5,782 nt of DNA, from NCBI GenBank assembly GCA_018396795.1, contig JAGTRH010000085.1, positions 1-5,782 on the forward strand, in the 5' to 3' direction. Numbering within the stretch: the stretch's first letter is position 1; every line of letters starts with the position of its first letter. Below are positions 1 to 5,782 of this stretch, in pieces. The notes beneath the pieces were generated by a model. That model was given only the letters and a program-made list of their open reading frames with translations, made no database searches and was not told the origin of the DNA. The translations under genes were made by a program, and so were the position numbers. Source of the stretch: Candidatus Bathyarchaeota archaeon (GTDB lineage: Archaea; Thermoproteota; Bathyarchaeia; Bathyarchaeales; B26-1).

Positions 1-1941
1 GTTGAAGAAGTTAGGATTGATTCCTTACCTGTTGAGTTAAAATACTGGCCAATAAGAAGATATATGGATATTTATAGGAAATCGTTAGAGGATATTGAGG
101 AATTTTGGGAACAAGAAGCAAGAAAGCTTGAATGGTTTAGAACATGGGATAAAATTCTTGAATGGGATCCACCCTTTGCAAAGTGGTTTCCAGGGGGTCT
201 AATAAACGCCTCATATCTATGCGTTGACAGGCATCTAAAAACATGGAGAAGAAACAAAGTGGCTATTTACTGGGAAGGAGAGAACGGTGAAGAGAGAACC
301 CTAAGCTACTCACAGCTTCATAGGGAAGTAAACAGATTAGCAGTAGCCCTTAGAAAATTAGGTGTTAAAGATGGTGACAGGATAGCGTTATATCTGCCAA
401 TGATTCCTGAATTGCCCATCGCCATGTTAGCATCTGCAAGAATAGGAGCCATACACACTGTAATCTTTTCCGGATTTAGTTCGATGGCCTTAGCGGATAG
501 AATAAATGATACAGAGGCTAAAGTGCTTATCACAGCTGATGGAGGCTACAGAAGGGGAAAAGCCATTAAATTAAAAGAGATAGCGGATTTAGCTCTGGAA
601 AATGCTCCATCAGTCGAAAAAGTTATAGTGGTTAAGCGAACTGGACAAGAAGTTAAAATGAAAGAAGGTAGAGACCTTTGGTATCATGAACTTATGAAGA
701 ATATTCAAGAGAGCATAGATCCAATGCCCATAGAAAGCACCCATCCGCTCTACATTCTTTATACTTCTGGCACAACAGGCAAGCCCAAAGGCATAGTTCA
801 CAGCACCGGAGGATATTTGGTCTTCATCAACTCGATGTATCAATGGGTCTTTGACATAAGAGAGGATAGCGTATACTGGTGCACCGCCGACGTCGGCTGG
901 GTTACCGGACATAGTTCCATTGTTTATGCACCACTAATGCATGGAGCATCAATAGTTGTTTACGAGGGCGCTCCGGATTACCCGAAACCAGACAGATGGT
1001 GGGAAATCATTGAAAAATATAAAGTAACGATCTTTTATACTTCACCCACAGCCATACGAATGTTTATGAAATACGGTGAAGAATGGACTAAAAAACATGA
1101 TCTAAGTAGCCTAACAATACTTGGAAGCGTTGGAGAACCAATAAACCCGGAAGCATGGCTTTGGTATTTTAAACACATAGGAGGGGAACGCTGTCCAATA
1201 GTGGATACATGGTGGCAAACTGAAACAGGAGGAGCAATGATATCTCCAGCGCCAGGTATAGGGTTAGTGCCTTTGAAACCTGGATCAGCAGCTTTCTCAC
1301 TTCCAGGCATCGACGCTGACGTAGTTGATGATAAAGGTAAACCTTTGCCTCCTGACGTAAGAGGCTACCTAGTCATAAAGAAACCCTGGCCTGGCATGCT
1401 CATGACTCTATATAAAGATCCGGAGCGGTACAAACAAACATATTGGTCTAAATTTCCAGGAATATACTATACTGGCGACTATTGTATGAAAGATGAGGAT
1501 GGATATTTCTGGCTTCTTGGAAGGGCTGACGAGGTTTTGAAAGTTGCAGGACATAGAATGGGAACTATGGAATTGGAAAGCGCAGCCATCTCTCACCACG
1601 CAGTGGCAGAAGCAGCTGTAATCGGTAAGCCTCATGAAATTAAAGGTGAGAGCATTGTTATTTTTGTGATTTTAAAGCAGGATTATGCGCCAAGCGAGGA
1701 TCTTCGTGAGGAGCTGAAAGAGCATATGAGGAAAACTATAGGGCCCATTGCTGCGCCGGATGAATTATATTTCGTTTCAAAGTTGCCTAAGACGAGAAGC
1801 GGAAAAATCATGCGGAGAGTTCTGAAGGCTGTAGTTTCTAATGCACCCATAGGAGACGTGACTACCTTAGAAGATGAGGCTTCGGTGGAAGAGGTTAAAC
1901 AAGTTTACGAAGAATTCAAAAAAATCATTGAACATATATAA
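1..1941 (+). CDS. acs: Acetyl-CoA synthetase, AMP-forming (5' end outside the window)
   Basis: Cytoplasmic enzyme that activates acetate with ATP and CoA, through an acetyl-adenylate, to acetyl-CoA. Seen: the ANL-superfamily P-loop [11 protein letters not shown] (bases 760-792), the WWQTETGG block (1210-1233), the hinge region [15 protein letters not shown], and the C-terminal [11 protein letters not shown] with the adenylation lysine at 1804-1806. This lysine is the one acetylated in bacterial Acs. Residues matching the Salmonella acetate pocket (Val310, Thr311, Val386, Trp414) are all present at 901-906, 1129-1131 and 1213-1215, so a short acyl substrate is expected. Propionate or a hydroxyacid cannot be excluded. 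The frame is open from base 1, with no ATG, GTG or TTG before the ATG at 64, and that ATG has no clear ribosome site. The colinear offset to Salmonella Acs is only about 9 residues, so I infer the true start lies just left of the window. It converges with the sulfur operon and shows no sign of joint function with it. Confidence 0.95.
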   Translation, partial: VEEVRIDSLPVELKYWPIRRYMDIYRKSLEDIEEFWEQEARKLEWFRTWDKILEWDPPFAKWFPGGLINASYLCVDRHLKTWRRNKVAIYWEGENGEERTLSYSQLHREVNRLAVALRKLGVKDGDRIALYLPMIPELPIAMLASARIGAIHTVIFSGFSSMALADRINDTEAKVLITADGGYRRGKAIKLKEIADLALENAPSVEKVIVVKRTGQEVKMKEGRDLWYHELMKNIQESIDPMPIESTHPLYILYTSGTTGKPKGIVHSTGGYLVFINSMYQWVFDIREDSVYWCTADVGWVTGHSSIVYAPLMHGASIVVYEGAPDYPKPDRWWEIIEKYKVTIFYTSPTAIRMFMKYGEEWTKKHDLSSLTILGSVGEPINPEAWLWYFKHIGGERCPIVDTWWQTETGGAMISPAPGIGLVPLKPGSAAFSLPGIDADVVDDKGKPLPPDVRGYLVIKKPWPGMLMTLYKDPERYKQTYWSKFPGIYYTGDYCMKDEDGYFWLLGRADEVLKVAGHRMGTMELESAAISHHAVAEAAVIGKPHEIKGESIVIFVILKQDYAPSEDLREELKEHMRKTIGPIAAPDELYFVSKLPKTRSGKIMRRVLKAVVSNAPIGDVTTLEDEASVEEVKQVYEEFKKIIEHI

Positions 1942-1963
1942 ATATGCAGCGCTCCAATATGTT

Positions 1964-1976
1964 AAAATCAAAAATC
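1964..1976 (-). terminator. Possible T-rich terminator of the sulfur operon
   Basis: Read on the - strand this stretch is GATTTTTGATTTT, the most T-rich run in the convergent spacer, about 125 bases past the iscU-like stop. Archaeal termination usually needs only such U-rich tracts. No stable hairpin precedes it. On the + strand I see no comparable T-run just after acs. Weak call. Confidence 0.3.
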
Positions 1977-2098
1977 TAAAGTTAATCTTAATTGCGCACG
2001 CTCAGGGTTAGAAGTTCAACATCAATAGTTGCTAGATTTGCATTTACGTGCTATCTCCTATAGATCTCATTTAACACTCAACAATGCATTCTTTCCCA

Positions 2099-2605
2099 TT
2101 ATGCATTAGCCGAGAGTTTTTGAGTTCTTCTGGCAAGTGCCTCTATAAGCTTCTCTTCTTCTAGTGCGTGCTTCTCCTCGGGTGTGGGCTCCTTAGGAAG
2201 CCACTCTGGCTTAGGGCTGTTCACATAATAGGCTCTTATAGCTCTTCTAAGCGCTCCAACTGCGAGCACGCCGCAATGGTATTTGACAGATGGTAGTCCA
2301 CCGAGATTGTCGGATACATCTCTCCAAGAAATTTTCCAAGCATCATGTAAAGGCTTTCCTTTAACCATCTCAGTTAGTATGCTTGCCGCAGCTATATTTG
2401 CGGCGCAGCCATAGCTCTCAAACTTCGCATCAATGATCTTTTCAGTTGATTTATCAATTTTTAGGTATATCGCTATCATGTCCCCGCATGCTAGACTGCC
2501 AGCAAGCGCTTCAGCATCGGCATCATCTATTCTGCCTAGGTTCTTCGGGTTCCTAAATAGCTCAAGAACCTTTCTTCCATATGTTAAGGGCACCCTACTC
2601 GACAT
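2099..2605 (-). CDS. iscU: IscU/NifU-N type Fe-S cluster assembly scaffold
   Basis: Scaffold on which Fe-S clusters are built from cysteine-derived sulfur and passed to apoproteins in the cytoplasm. All the expected ligand positions are seen: Cys40 and Asp42 in ACGD, Cys67 in SYGCAAN, and His110-Cys111 in KYHCG. The N terminus carries the typical YGRKVLELFRNPKNLG. The loop that is LPPVK in bacterial IscU, where it binds the HscA chaperone, is LPSVK here (104-108). The core ends near residue 127. Residues 128-168 form a charged, proline-then-helix tail rich in Glu and Lys that the roughly 128-residue bacterial proteins lack. The ATG start is well supported by AGGAGGTGA six bases upstream. It overlaps the 3' end of the cysteine desulfurase gene by 11 bases in another frame, so the two are probably translated together and work as donor and scaffold. 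It is the last gene of the operon. Confidence 0.93.
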   Translation of the reverse strand: MSSRVPLTYGRKVLELFRNPKNLGRIDDADAEALAGSLACGDMIAIYLKIDKSTEKIIDAKFESYGCAANIAAASILTEMVKGKPLHDAWKISWRDVSDNLGGLPSVKYHCGVLAVGALRRAIRAYYVNSPKPEWLPKEPTPEEKHALEEEKLIEALARRTQKLSANA

Positions 2606-3848
2606 TTTGTGTCACCTCCTTTAGGGGTTTAACCGGGCTTAGGGACCTAATTCTTTTTACGGCGCCAGGCAAAACATCTAAAACATAATTTATATCTGAG
2701 ATCGTGTTTGATGGTGAAATCTTCATTAGTAAGCTTCCATGAGCCTCCTCATATTTTCTTCCGATGGCTAAGAGCACGTGACTAGGCTCCAGGACGCGGC
2801 TCGTGCAGGCACTCCCACTAGAAACGTAGATACCTTTCATGCTTAATTCAACCGTTAGAGCTTCCCCCTCACAATAAAGGAAGCTGATGTTCACGTTGTC
2901 CGGTGCACGCCTATCACCGGAAGGGCCATTCAAAATAGTGCGATCAACATTGTTTAGAATGCCATTTATTAGGCTGTCTCTGAGCTCAACCATCCTTGAC
3001 ACGTTCTCTCTAAAATTTCTGTGCATAATTTCAACGGCCTTAGAAAAGCCGATTATGCCGGGCACGTTCTCAACGCCAGGCCAGAGCTTTTGCGTGCTAA
3101 GCTGCCCATGGACGATTGGTTCGAGCTTAATTCCCTCCTTAACATATAATGCACCTGCGCCTTTAGGTCCATATATTTTATGACCGCTGAAGGATGCCAG
3201 ATCAACATCGAGTTTCTTCATGTCCAGCGGGACTCTCCCGAGAGCATCGCAAGCATCCGTGTGAATCAGAACTCCTTCGTCTTTATCTCTGACAATATCC
3301 CGTAGAGCCTTCATGTCTTGTATGGTGCCTATCTCATGGTTTACAGTTGCCACGCTCACCATTAAGGTCTCCTTGTCAACATGCTCGGATAAGAAATCTA
3401 AGTTTAAGAAGCCCTCTCCATCAACAGGTACCTTTATAACCTTGAACCCATATTTTTCAAGCCTCTCAGCTGGAAAAATCACGCTCAAATGCTCTATACT
3501 TGACACGAGAACCTTCTTTCTCTTTGATGAGAACCCGGCCGAGCCCATTATGGCTAAATTATTGGCTTCAGTCCCGCTGTGCGTGTAAACTATTTCTTCT
3601 GGGCTGCAATTGATCGCCAAAGCAATATTCGTGGTGGCTTCATAGAGAGACTGGTAGCTTATCCAACCCATCAAATGGGTTATGGACGGATGTCCCCTAC
3701 CACTCCACATGTAGGCGTTCTCCATATCTTTTAGAACTTCCGGGATTATTACGCCGGAGTTCTCATGATCTAAGTAGACTTCTCTTTCCGGCAGACCGTG
3801 CAACTCAATTAACTCGCTTATCGATTTTGATAGGTCACTATAAGTCAA
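2595..3848 (-). CDS. iscS: Divergent NifS/IscS-family cysteine desulfurase
   Basis: PLP enzyme (fold type I, class V) that converts cysteine to alanine and leaves a persulfide for transfer to scaffold or carrier proteins. Seen: PLP lysine Lys224 in SGHKIYGPKG, Asp198, His120 in IEHLS, and catalytic Cys348 in SSGSACTSRVLEPSHV, so an active enzyme is likely. Several family motifs are altered. YLDNAATT is YLDHENSG (25-32). The Gln that contacts PLP in DAxQ is Asp201. VNNEIG is VNHEIG. The GGGxERGxRxGT loop is replaced by GQLSTQKLWPGVENVP (248-263). The Arg of RxSLGxxNT is Lys376. At 417 residues it is slightly longer than IscS (about 404). The start is TTG, chosen because GGAGG lies seven bases upstream and the codon overlaps the tusA-like stop as TTGA. 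Partners are probably the adjacent TusA-like carrier and IscU. A related PLP reaction is possible but less likely in this context. Confidence 0.9.
   Translation of the reverse strand: MTYSDLSKSISELIELHGLPEREVYLDHENSGVIIPEVLKDMENAYMWSGRGHPSITHLMGWISYQSLYEATTNIALAINCSPEEIVYTHSGTEANNLAIMGSAGFSSKRKKVLVSSIEHLSVIFPAERLEKYGFKVIKVPVDGEGFLNLDFLSEHVDKETLMVSVATVNHEIGTIQDMKALRDIVRDKDEGVLIHTDACDALGRVPLDMKKLDVDLASFSGHKIYGPKGAGALYVKEGIKLEPIVHGQLSTQKLWPGVENVPGIIGFSKAVEIMHRNFRENVSRMVELRDSLINGILNNVDRTILNGPSGDRRAPDNVNISFLYCEGEALTVELSMKGIYVSSGSACTSRVLEPSHVLLAIGRKYEEAHGSLLMKISPSNTISDINYVLDVLPGAVKRIRSLSPVKPLKEVTQNVE
2612..2620 (-). promoter_or_regulatory. Strong ribosome binding site of iscU
   Basis: On the - strand AGGAGGTGA lies six bases before the ATG at 2605, a near-perfect complement to the usual archaeal 16S 3' end. 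It sits inside the last codons of the desulfurase gene, and it fixes the iscU start despite the 11-base gene overlap. Confidence 0.8.
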
Positions 3849-4075
3849 CCCAAAACCTCCAAATATATTTGATACGTTTCATCCACTTTCTCAATATTTA
3901 GAACTTTATGACCCACATTTAAAGCCCATTCCCTAATATCTTGAGGGGCACCTGGATCAGTTGCTAGGAGCATAATTATCTGACCTGGACTGGCCTTCAG
4001 AACTGCTTCAGCCAATGCTAAAAGCGGGCCTGGACAAGACTTATATCGCGCATCAACAACTAGGCTAACTTTCAA
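3845..4075 (-). CDS. tusA: TusA/SirA-family sulfur carrier protein
   Basis: Small cytoplasmic carrier (76 residues) that accepts persulfide sulfur from a cysteine desulfurase on a conserved cysteine. In relatives it passes the sulfur to tRNA thiolation, molybdenum cofactor or dissimilatory sulfur enzymes. Seen: VVDARYKSCPGPLLAL with the CPxP motif and acceptor Cys14, followed by TDPGAPQDIREWALNVGH, which matches the family's second conserved block. Length is typical. The start is TTG, with AGGTGG six bases upstream in the 15-base gap after the dsrE2-like gene. Its stop overlaps the desulfurase start by four bases, which fits a direct relay partner. The final acceptor cannot be told from the sequence; DsrE2 next door is one candidate. 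Confidence 0.9.
   Translation of the reverse strand: MKVSLVVDARYKSCPGPLLALAEAVLKASPGQIIMLLATDPGAPQDIREWALNVGHKVLNIEKVDETYQIYLEVLG
3856..3860 (-). promoter_or_regulatory. Ribosome binding site deciding the TTG start of the desulfurase gene
   Basis: GGAGG on the - strand, seven bases before TTG at 3848, inside the final codons of the tusA-like gene. The first in-frame ATG downstream would remove 41 residues, including the YLD segment. Confidence 0.7.
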
Positions 4076-4081
4076 AAGTTA

Positions 4082-4087
4082 CCACCT
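4082..4087 (-). promoter_or_regulatory. Ribosome binding site of the tusA-like gene
   Basis: AGGTGG on the - strand, six bases before the TTG start. It supports that start and the non-canonical codon. Confidence 0.55.
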
Positions 4088-4090
4088 ACA

Positions 4091-4501
4091 TTAAGATATG
4101 AAGAGATTGATATCTGAATCTTTCGCCTTACTTAAAAAGGATGCTGCACCAACAATCTCATCCACATGTTCTACTAAATTCTCAGTCTTCACGCCGAGAA
4201 GGCTCATTGTTGTTGAACAAGCGTAAACTTTTAACCTTCCAGTTTTCTTTCCCTGCTTTAATACTTCCAGCCAGCTTGGCATAGCTCCAGAGCTAAGAGC
4301 CCTTCTTAAATCGTCTTCATAAACTTTATAATCCGAGCTAACTTCCTTTGGTTCATGTCCCCTCTTTAGGGCTAAGAGTCCCCAGAATGTAAAGAATATC
4401 TCTGATTCCCAACCCATAATAGCTGCTGTTGTGGCCAGCGTCACCGCCGGAAATATCTTATCCAGTTTTTCTGAGGCCACTATTATAGATATTTTTGACA
4501 T
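4091..4501 (-). CDS. DsrE2-like (DsrE/F superfamily) sulfurtransferase subunit
   Basis: 136-residue protein of the DsrE2 type, known in relatives as a persulfide carrier that exchanges sulfur with TusA. Seen: N-terminal KISIIVASEKLDKIFPAV, then a segment with the family's typical AxxMGxExxIFFTFWGLxALK pattern (27-46), and the C-terminal block LKVYACSTTMSLLGV with the single conserved cysteine Cys95, followed by a hydrophobic INLFI end. The only cysteine in the protein is Cys95, which fits a persulfide-bearing residue. The helix at 17-30 is moderately hydrophobic but too short for a clear membrane segment. It is the first gene of the operon. The ATG is preceded by a weak GGTGATGG and by a TATA box about 35 bases upstream. 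The family assignment is by motif pattern; the actual donor and acceptor are inferred from the neighbours. Confidence 0.82.
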   Translation of the reverse strand: MSKISIIVASEKLDKIFPAVTLATTAAIMGWESEIFFTFWGLLALKRGHEPKEVSSDYKVYEDDLRRALSSGAMPSWLEVLKQGKKTGRLKVYACSTTMSLLGVKTENLVEHVDEIVGAASFLSKAKDSDINLFIS

Positions 4502-4521
4502 TCCATCACCAAATATAATTG

Positions 4522-4540
4522 TATAACGGCGTTATATAAC
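4522..4540 (-). promoter_or_regulatory. Promoter of the sulfur operon with an inverted-repeat operator candidate
   Basis: Read on the - strand, GTTATATAAC (itself a perfect 10-base palindrome) forms a TATA box centred about 35 bases before the dsrE2 ATG, predicting a leader of roughly 8 bases that begins near GGTGATGG. Its last six bases, TATAAC, plus GCC, plus GTTATA make a perfect 6-base inverted repeat (4522-4536). The same arrangement recurs at the two promoters to the right. Confidence 0.6.
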
Positions 4541-4630
4541 TTTTTCGCCAATAAGCTACTTCAAACCTACTTTCTCTAAAAATGCTCAATTCTCGTTATA
4601 CATAATTTGTAGAATGCAGAATCATTTGGC

Positions 4631-4783
4631 TCATATTTGTCGGCGTAGCCAGCCCTGAAACCACTTCTTCATGCACTCCTCGGAGCAGAAGAGATAGGGC
4701 TTATTCACACAGCAGGTTTTTCTCATTAGGGGCTTTCCTCGAATTAGTTTGCCGCAGACTTGGCATCGCAAAATTGTCACCAA
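4631..4783 (-). CDS. Small TRASH/L24e-like zinc-ribbon protein (50 residues)
   Basis: Short gene encoding a cysteine-rich protein with six cysteines: Cys7 and Cys10 in CQVCGK, a Cys24-Cys25 pair, and Cys33 and Cys37 in LFCSEEC. The C-X22-C-X3-C spacing (10, 33, 37) fits the TRASH treble-clef domain, and the CxxCG plus FCSxxC pattern is shared with L24e-like zinc ribbons. Cys7, 10, 33 and 37 probably bind one metal ion. The tail is basic and aromatic (KKWFQGWLRRQ). Some archaeal TRASH proteins traffic or sense copper and other heavy metals; whether this one does is not shown. The start is TTG (4783) or the next codon, GTG (4780). Neither has a ribosome site, and a TATA box 28-31 bases upstream predicts a leaderless or nearly leaderless mRNA. 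The gene precedes the sulfur operon on the same strand but is separated from it by 129 bases that include that operon's own promoter. Confidence 0.8.
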   Translation of the reverse strand: MVTILRCQVCGKLIRGKPLMRKTCCVNKPYLFCSEECMKKWFQGWLRRQI

Positions 4784-4797
4784 TATAAATTTGGGAT

Positions 4798-4815
4798 TAT
4801 AACAGGCTTATAAAA
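4798..4815 (-). promoter_or_regulatory. Promoter of the TRASH-like gene with the shared inverted repeat
   Basis: On the - strand TTTTATAAG forms a TATA box centred near 4811, putting transcription start near 4785, almost at the TTG codon. TATAAG, CCT, GTTATA (4798-4812) is the same two-armed motif as at the sulfur operon, with one arm mismatch (G for C). Confidence 0.55.
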
Positions 4816-4821
4816 ATTTCG

Positions 4822-4844
4822 AAATATTCATATGAAGAATATTT
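4822..4844. repeat. AT-rich inverted repeat between the divergent promoters
   Basis: Arms AAATATTC and GAATATTT are perfect complements separated by 7 bases. The 10-base palindrome TTCATATGAA (4827-4836) is nested in it, and another, ATTTCGAAAT (4816-4825), overlaps the left arm. It lies roughly midway between the TRASH-like gene and the threonine synthase-like gene. It could bind a dimeric regulator, or be ordinary AT-rich promoter sequence. Confidence 0.4.
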
Positions 4845-4880
4845 TTGAGCATAAAATATAAATATCAGTTATATTTAGTA

Positions 4881-4901
4881 CTCTATAACTTCGTTATAGA
4901 G
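4881..4901 (+). promoter_or_regulatory. Perfect 9-base inverted repeat at the threonine synthase promoter
   Basis: Arms CTCTATAAC and GTTATAGAG are exact reverse complements around TTC. The inner 15 bases (4884-4898) are TATAAC-N3-GTTATA, the motif seen at both other promoters here. If the left arm is the TATA box, as there, transcription would start near 4911 and leave a leader of about 24 bases containing AAGGA before the ATG at 4935. Other possible TATA boxes lie at about 4853-4866 and 4869-4876. If one of those is used, the repeat falls at or just after the start site and could also fold as an RNA hairpin. Confidence 0.6.
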
Positions 4902-4934
4902 GTGGTGGCGCTCGAGAAAAAAGGACATATAAAA

Positions 4935-5782
4935 ATGCTTAAATGTAGAGAGTGCGGAAAAGAGTATCCGCCAATAAAAATTCATGCGTGTGAAGACTGC
5001 TTTGGACCATTAGAAGTTGTATATAATTTAAACTCCATAAAAGTTAATAAACACATCATTAAGAAGCGAGACAGGACCCTATGGCGTTACCATGAACTTC
5101 TACCAATTGAGGATAAAGCGAAAATTGTTGATTTAAGAGCTGGCTTTACACCGCTCCAAGAGTGTAGACGCTTAGCAGAAACCTTAGGGGTGAGAAAACT
5201 CTACATAAAGAATGATACTGTTAATCCAACGGGATCCTTTAAGGATAGACCAGCCACCGTCGCCGTCTCAAAGTCCCTTGAGTTCGAGTTTAAGGCTGTT
5301 GGATGCGCCTCAACTGGAAATTTAGCTGCGGCTACCGCTGCGCATGCTGCTAGGGCTGGGCTACCATGTTATGTTTTCATTCCATCTAATATTGAGAAGG
5401 GCAAGGTTTTGCAGGCAGCTGCTTATGGAGCTAAGATAATTGCTGTTAAAGGGACATATGATGACGCTAACAGGCTTGCTGCCCAAGCTGCCTACGAGCA
5501 TGACTGGGCAATAGTGAACATAAATGTGCGCCCATACTATGTTGAGGGCTCAAAAACAATAGTCTTCGAGATTTGTGAACAGCTTGGATGGAGGGCTCCG
5601 GAGAACATTATAATACCAGTAGGAAGCGGAGCGTTACTCTGCGCCATATGGAGGGGGCTAAAACAATTTAGAGATCTTGAGTTAATCAACGAGCTGAAAA
5701 CAAGGCTGATTGGAGCGCAGCCGGAGGAATGCTCACCTATAGTTAAAGCCTTCAAGTCTCACTCGGAGGATATTATCCCAGT
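4935..5782 (+). CDS. thrC: Threonine synthase or close paralogue (3' end outside the window)
   Basis: PLP enzyme (fold type II) that converts O-phosphohomoserine to threonine in the cytoplasm. About 282 of an expected 400 or so residues are in view, and the frame is open to the right edge. Seen: an N-terminal zinc ribbon (Cys4, Cys7, Cys19, Cys22), NPTGSFKDRP with PLP lysine Lys103, CASTGNL (STGN at 126-129), and the phosphate-binding PVGSGAL loop (Gly230-Gly232). The SFKDRPxxVAV and ASTGNLAAATAAHAARAGL segments fit the zinc-ribbon-bearing subgroup of archaeal and some bacterial ThrC. I chose ATG 4935 because AAGGA lies 9 bases upstream and homologues start close to this ribbon. GTG codons at 4902 and 4905 are in frame and would add 10-11 residues if the mRNA is leaderless. 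A methanogen-type cysteate synthase is a ThrC paralogue and cannot be excluded from this fragment. Confidence 0.9.
   Translation, partial: MLKCRECGKEYPPIKIHACEDCFGPLEVVYNLNSIKVNKHIIKKRDRTLWRYHELLPIEDKAKIVDLRAGFTPLQECRRLAETLGVRKLYIKNDTVNPTGSFKDRPATVAVSKSLEFEFKAVGCASTGNLAAATAAHAARAGLPCYVFIPSNIEKGKVLQAAAYGAKIIAVKGTYDDANRLAAQAAYEHDWAIVNINVRPYYVEGSKTIVFEICEQLGWRAPENIIIPVGSGALLCAIWRGLKQFRDLELINELKTRLIGAQPEECSPIVKAFKSHSEDIIP

Noticed and set aside
64..66. ATG 64 as the true start of acetyl-CoA synthetase
   Set aside because: The frame is open through base 1 with plausible coding sequence, the ATG lacks a ribosome site, and bacterial Acs has about 30 residues before this point. I cannot fully exclude it.
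610..912. 100-residue open frame antisense to acs
   Set aside because: It lies wholly inside the well-supported acs gene, has no recognisable motif and no ribosome site; a shadow of acs codon use. The same applies to the antisense frames at 72-257, 318-533, 1035-1310 and 1408-1635.
1942..2098. Small gene or RNA gene in the convergent spacer
   Set aside because: No tRNA-like fold, box C/D motifs or open frame with a ribosome site could be seen on either strand.
2887..3183. 98-residue open frame on the + strand, and others at 2433-2624 and 3313-3588
   Set aside because: They are antisense to the desulfurase and iscU genes, whose conserved residues are clear, and show no family pattern.
4881..4901. 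The 9-base hairpin read as an intrinsic terminator or riboswitch
   Set aside because: It lies just upstream of a start codon with no T-run after it, is far smaller than known riboswitches, and its core recurs at two promoters where it should not be transcribed. An operator fits better.
4899..4907. GAGGTGGTG as the ribosome site of the threonine synthase-like gene
   Set aside because: No start codon lies 5-12 bases downstream in any useful frame; the ATG at 4935 is about 28 bases away and has its own AAGGA. The GTG codons are within the site itself.
5537..5755. 72-residue open frame antisense to the threonine synthase-like gene
   Set aside because: It overlaps the PLP phosphate-loop region of the real gene and has no protein features of its own.

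Overview
The window looks like a chromosomal piece of an archaeon, probably uncultivated. Archaeal signs are TATA-box promoters at about the expected distance from starts that are leaderless or nearly so, GGAGGTGA-type ribosome sites inside an operon, and frequent TTG starts. The proteins also resemble archaeal versions of their families. I cannot fix a phylum from this sequence alone.

Left part (1-1941, + strand): an AMP-forming acetyl-CoA synthetase, complete at its C terminus and probably lacking only a few N-terminal codons that lie beyond the left edge. A 157-base convergent spacer follows.

Middle part (2099-4501, - strand): a tightly packed four-gene sulfur operon, transcribed dsrE2-like, tusA-like, cysteine desulfurase, iscU-like. 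Two junctions overlap by 4 and 11 bases and one has a 15-base gap. Together the products can take sulfur from cysteine (desulfurase), carry it on protein cysteines (TusA-like and DsrE2-like), and build Fe-S clusters (IscU-like scaffold). The desulfurase keeps its PLP lysine and catalytic cysteine but has lost several family motifs.

Right part (4502-5782): a promoter-rich region with a 50-residue cysteine-rich TRASH/L24e-like zinc-ribbon protein on the - strand (4631-4783). Diverging from it on the + strand is a threonine synthase-type PLP enzyme that runs off the right edge.

The most interesting signal is regulatory. All three promoters visible between 4500 and 4935 carry the same inverted repeat, TATAA(C/G)-N3-GTTATA, with the upstream arm doubling as the apparent TATA box. 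This suggests that one unknown regulator controls the sulfur operon, the small metal-binding protein and the threonine synthase-like gene as a local regulon.
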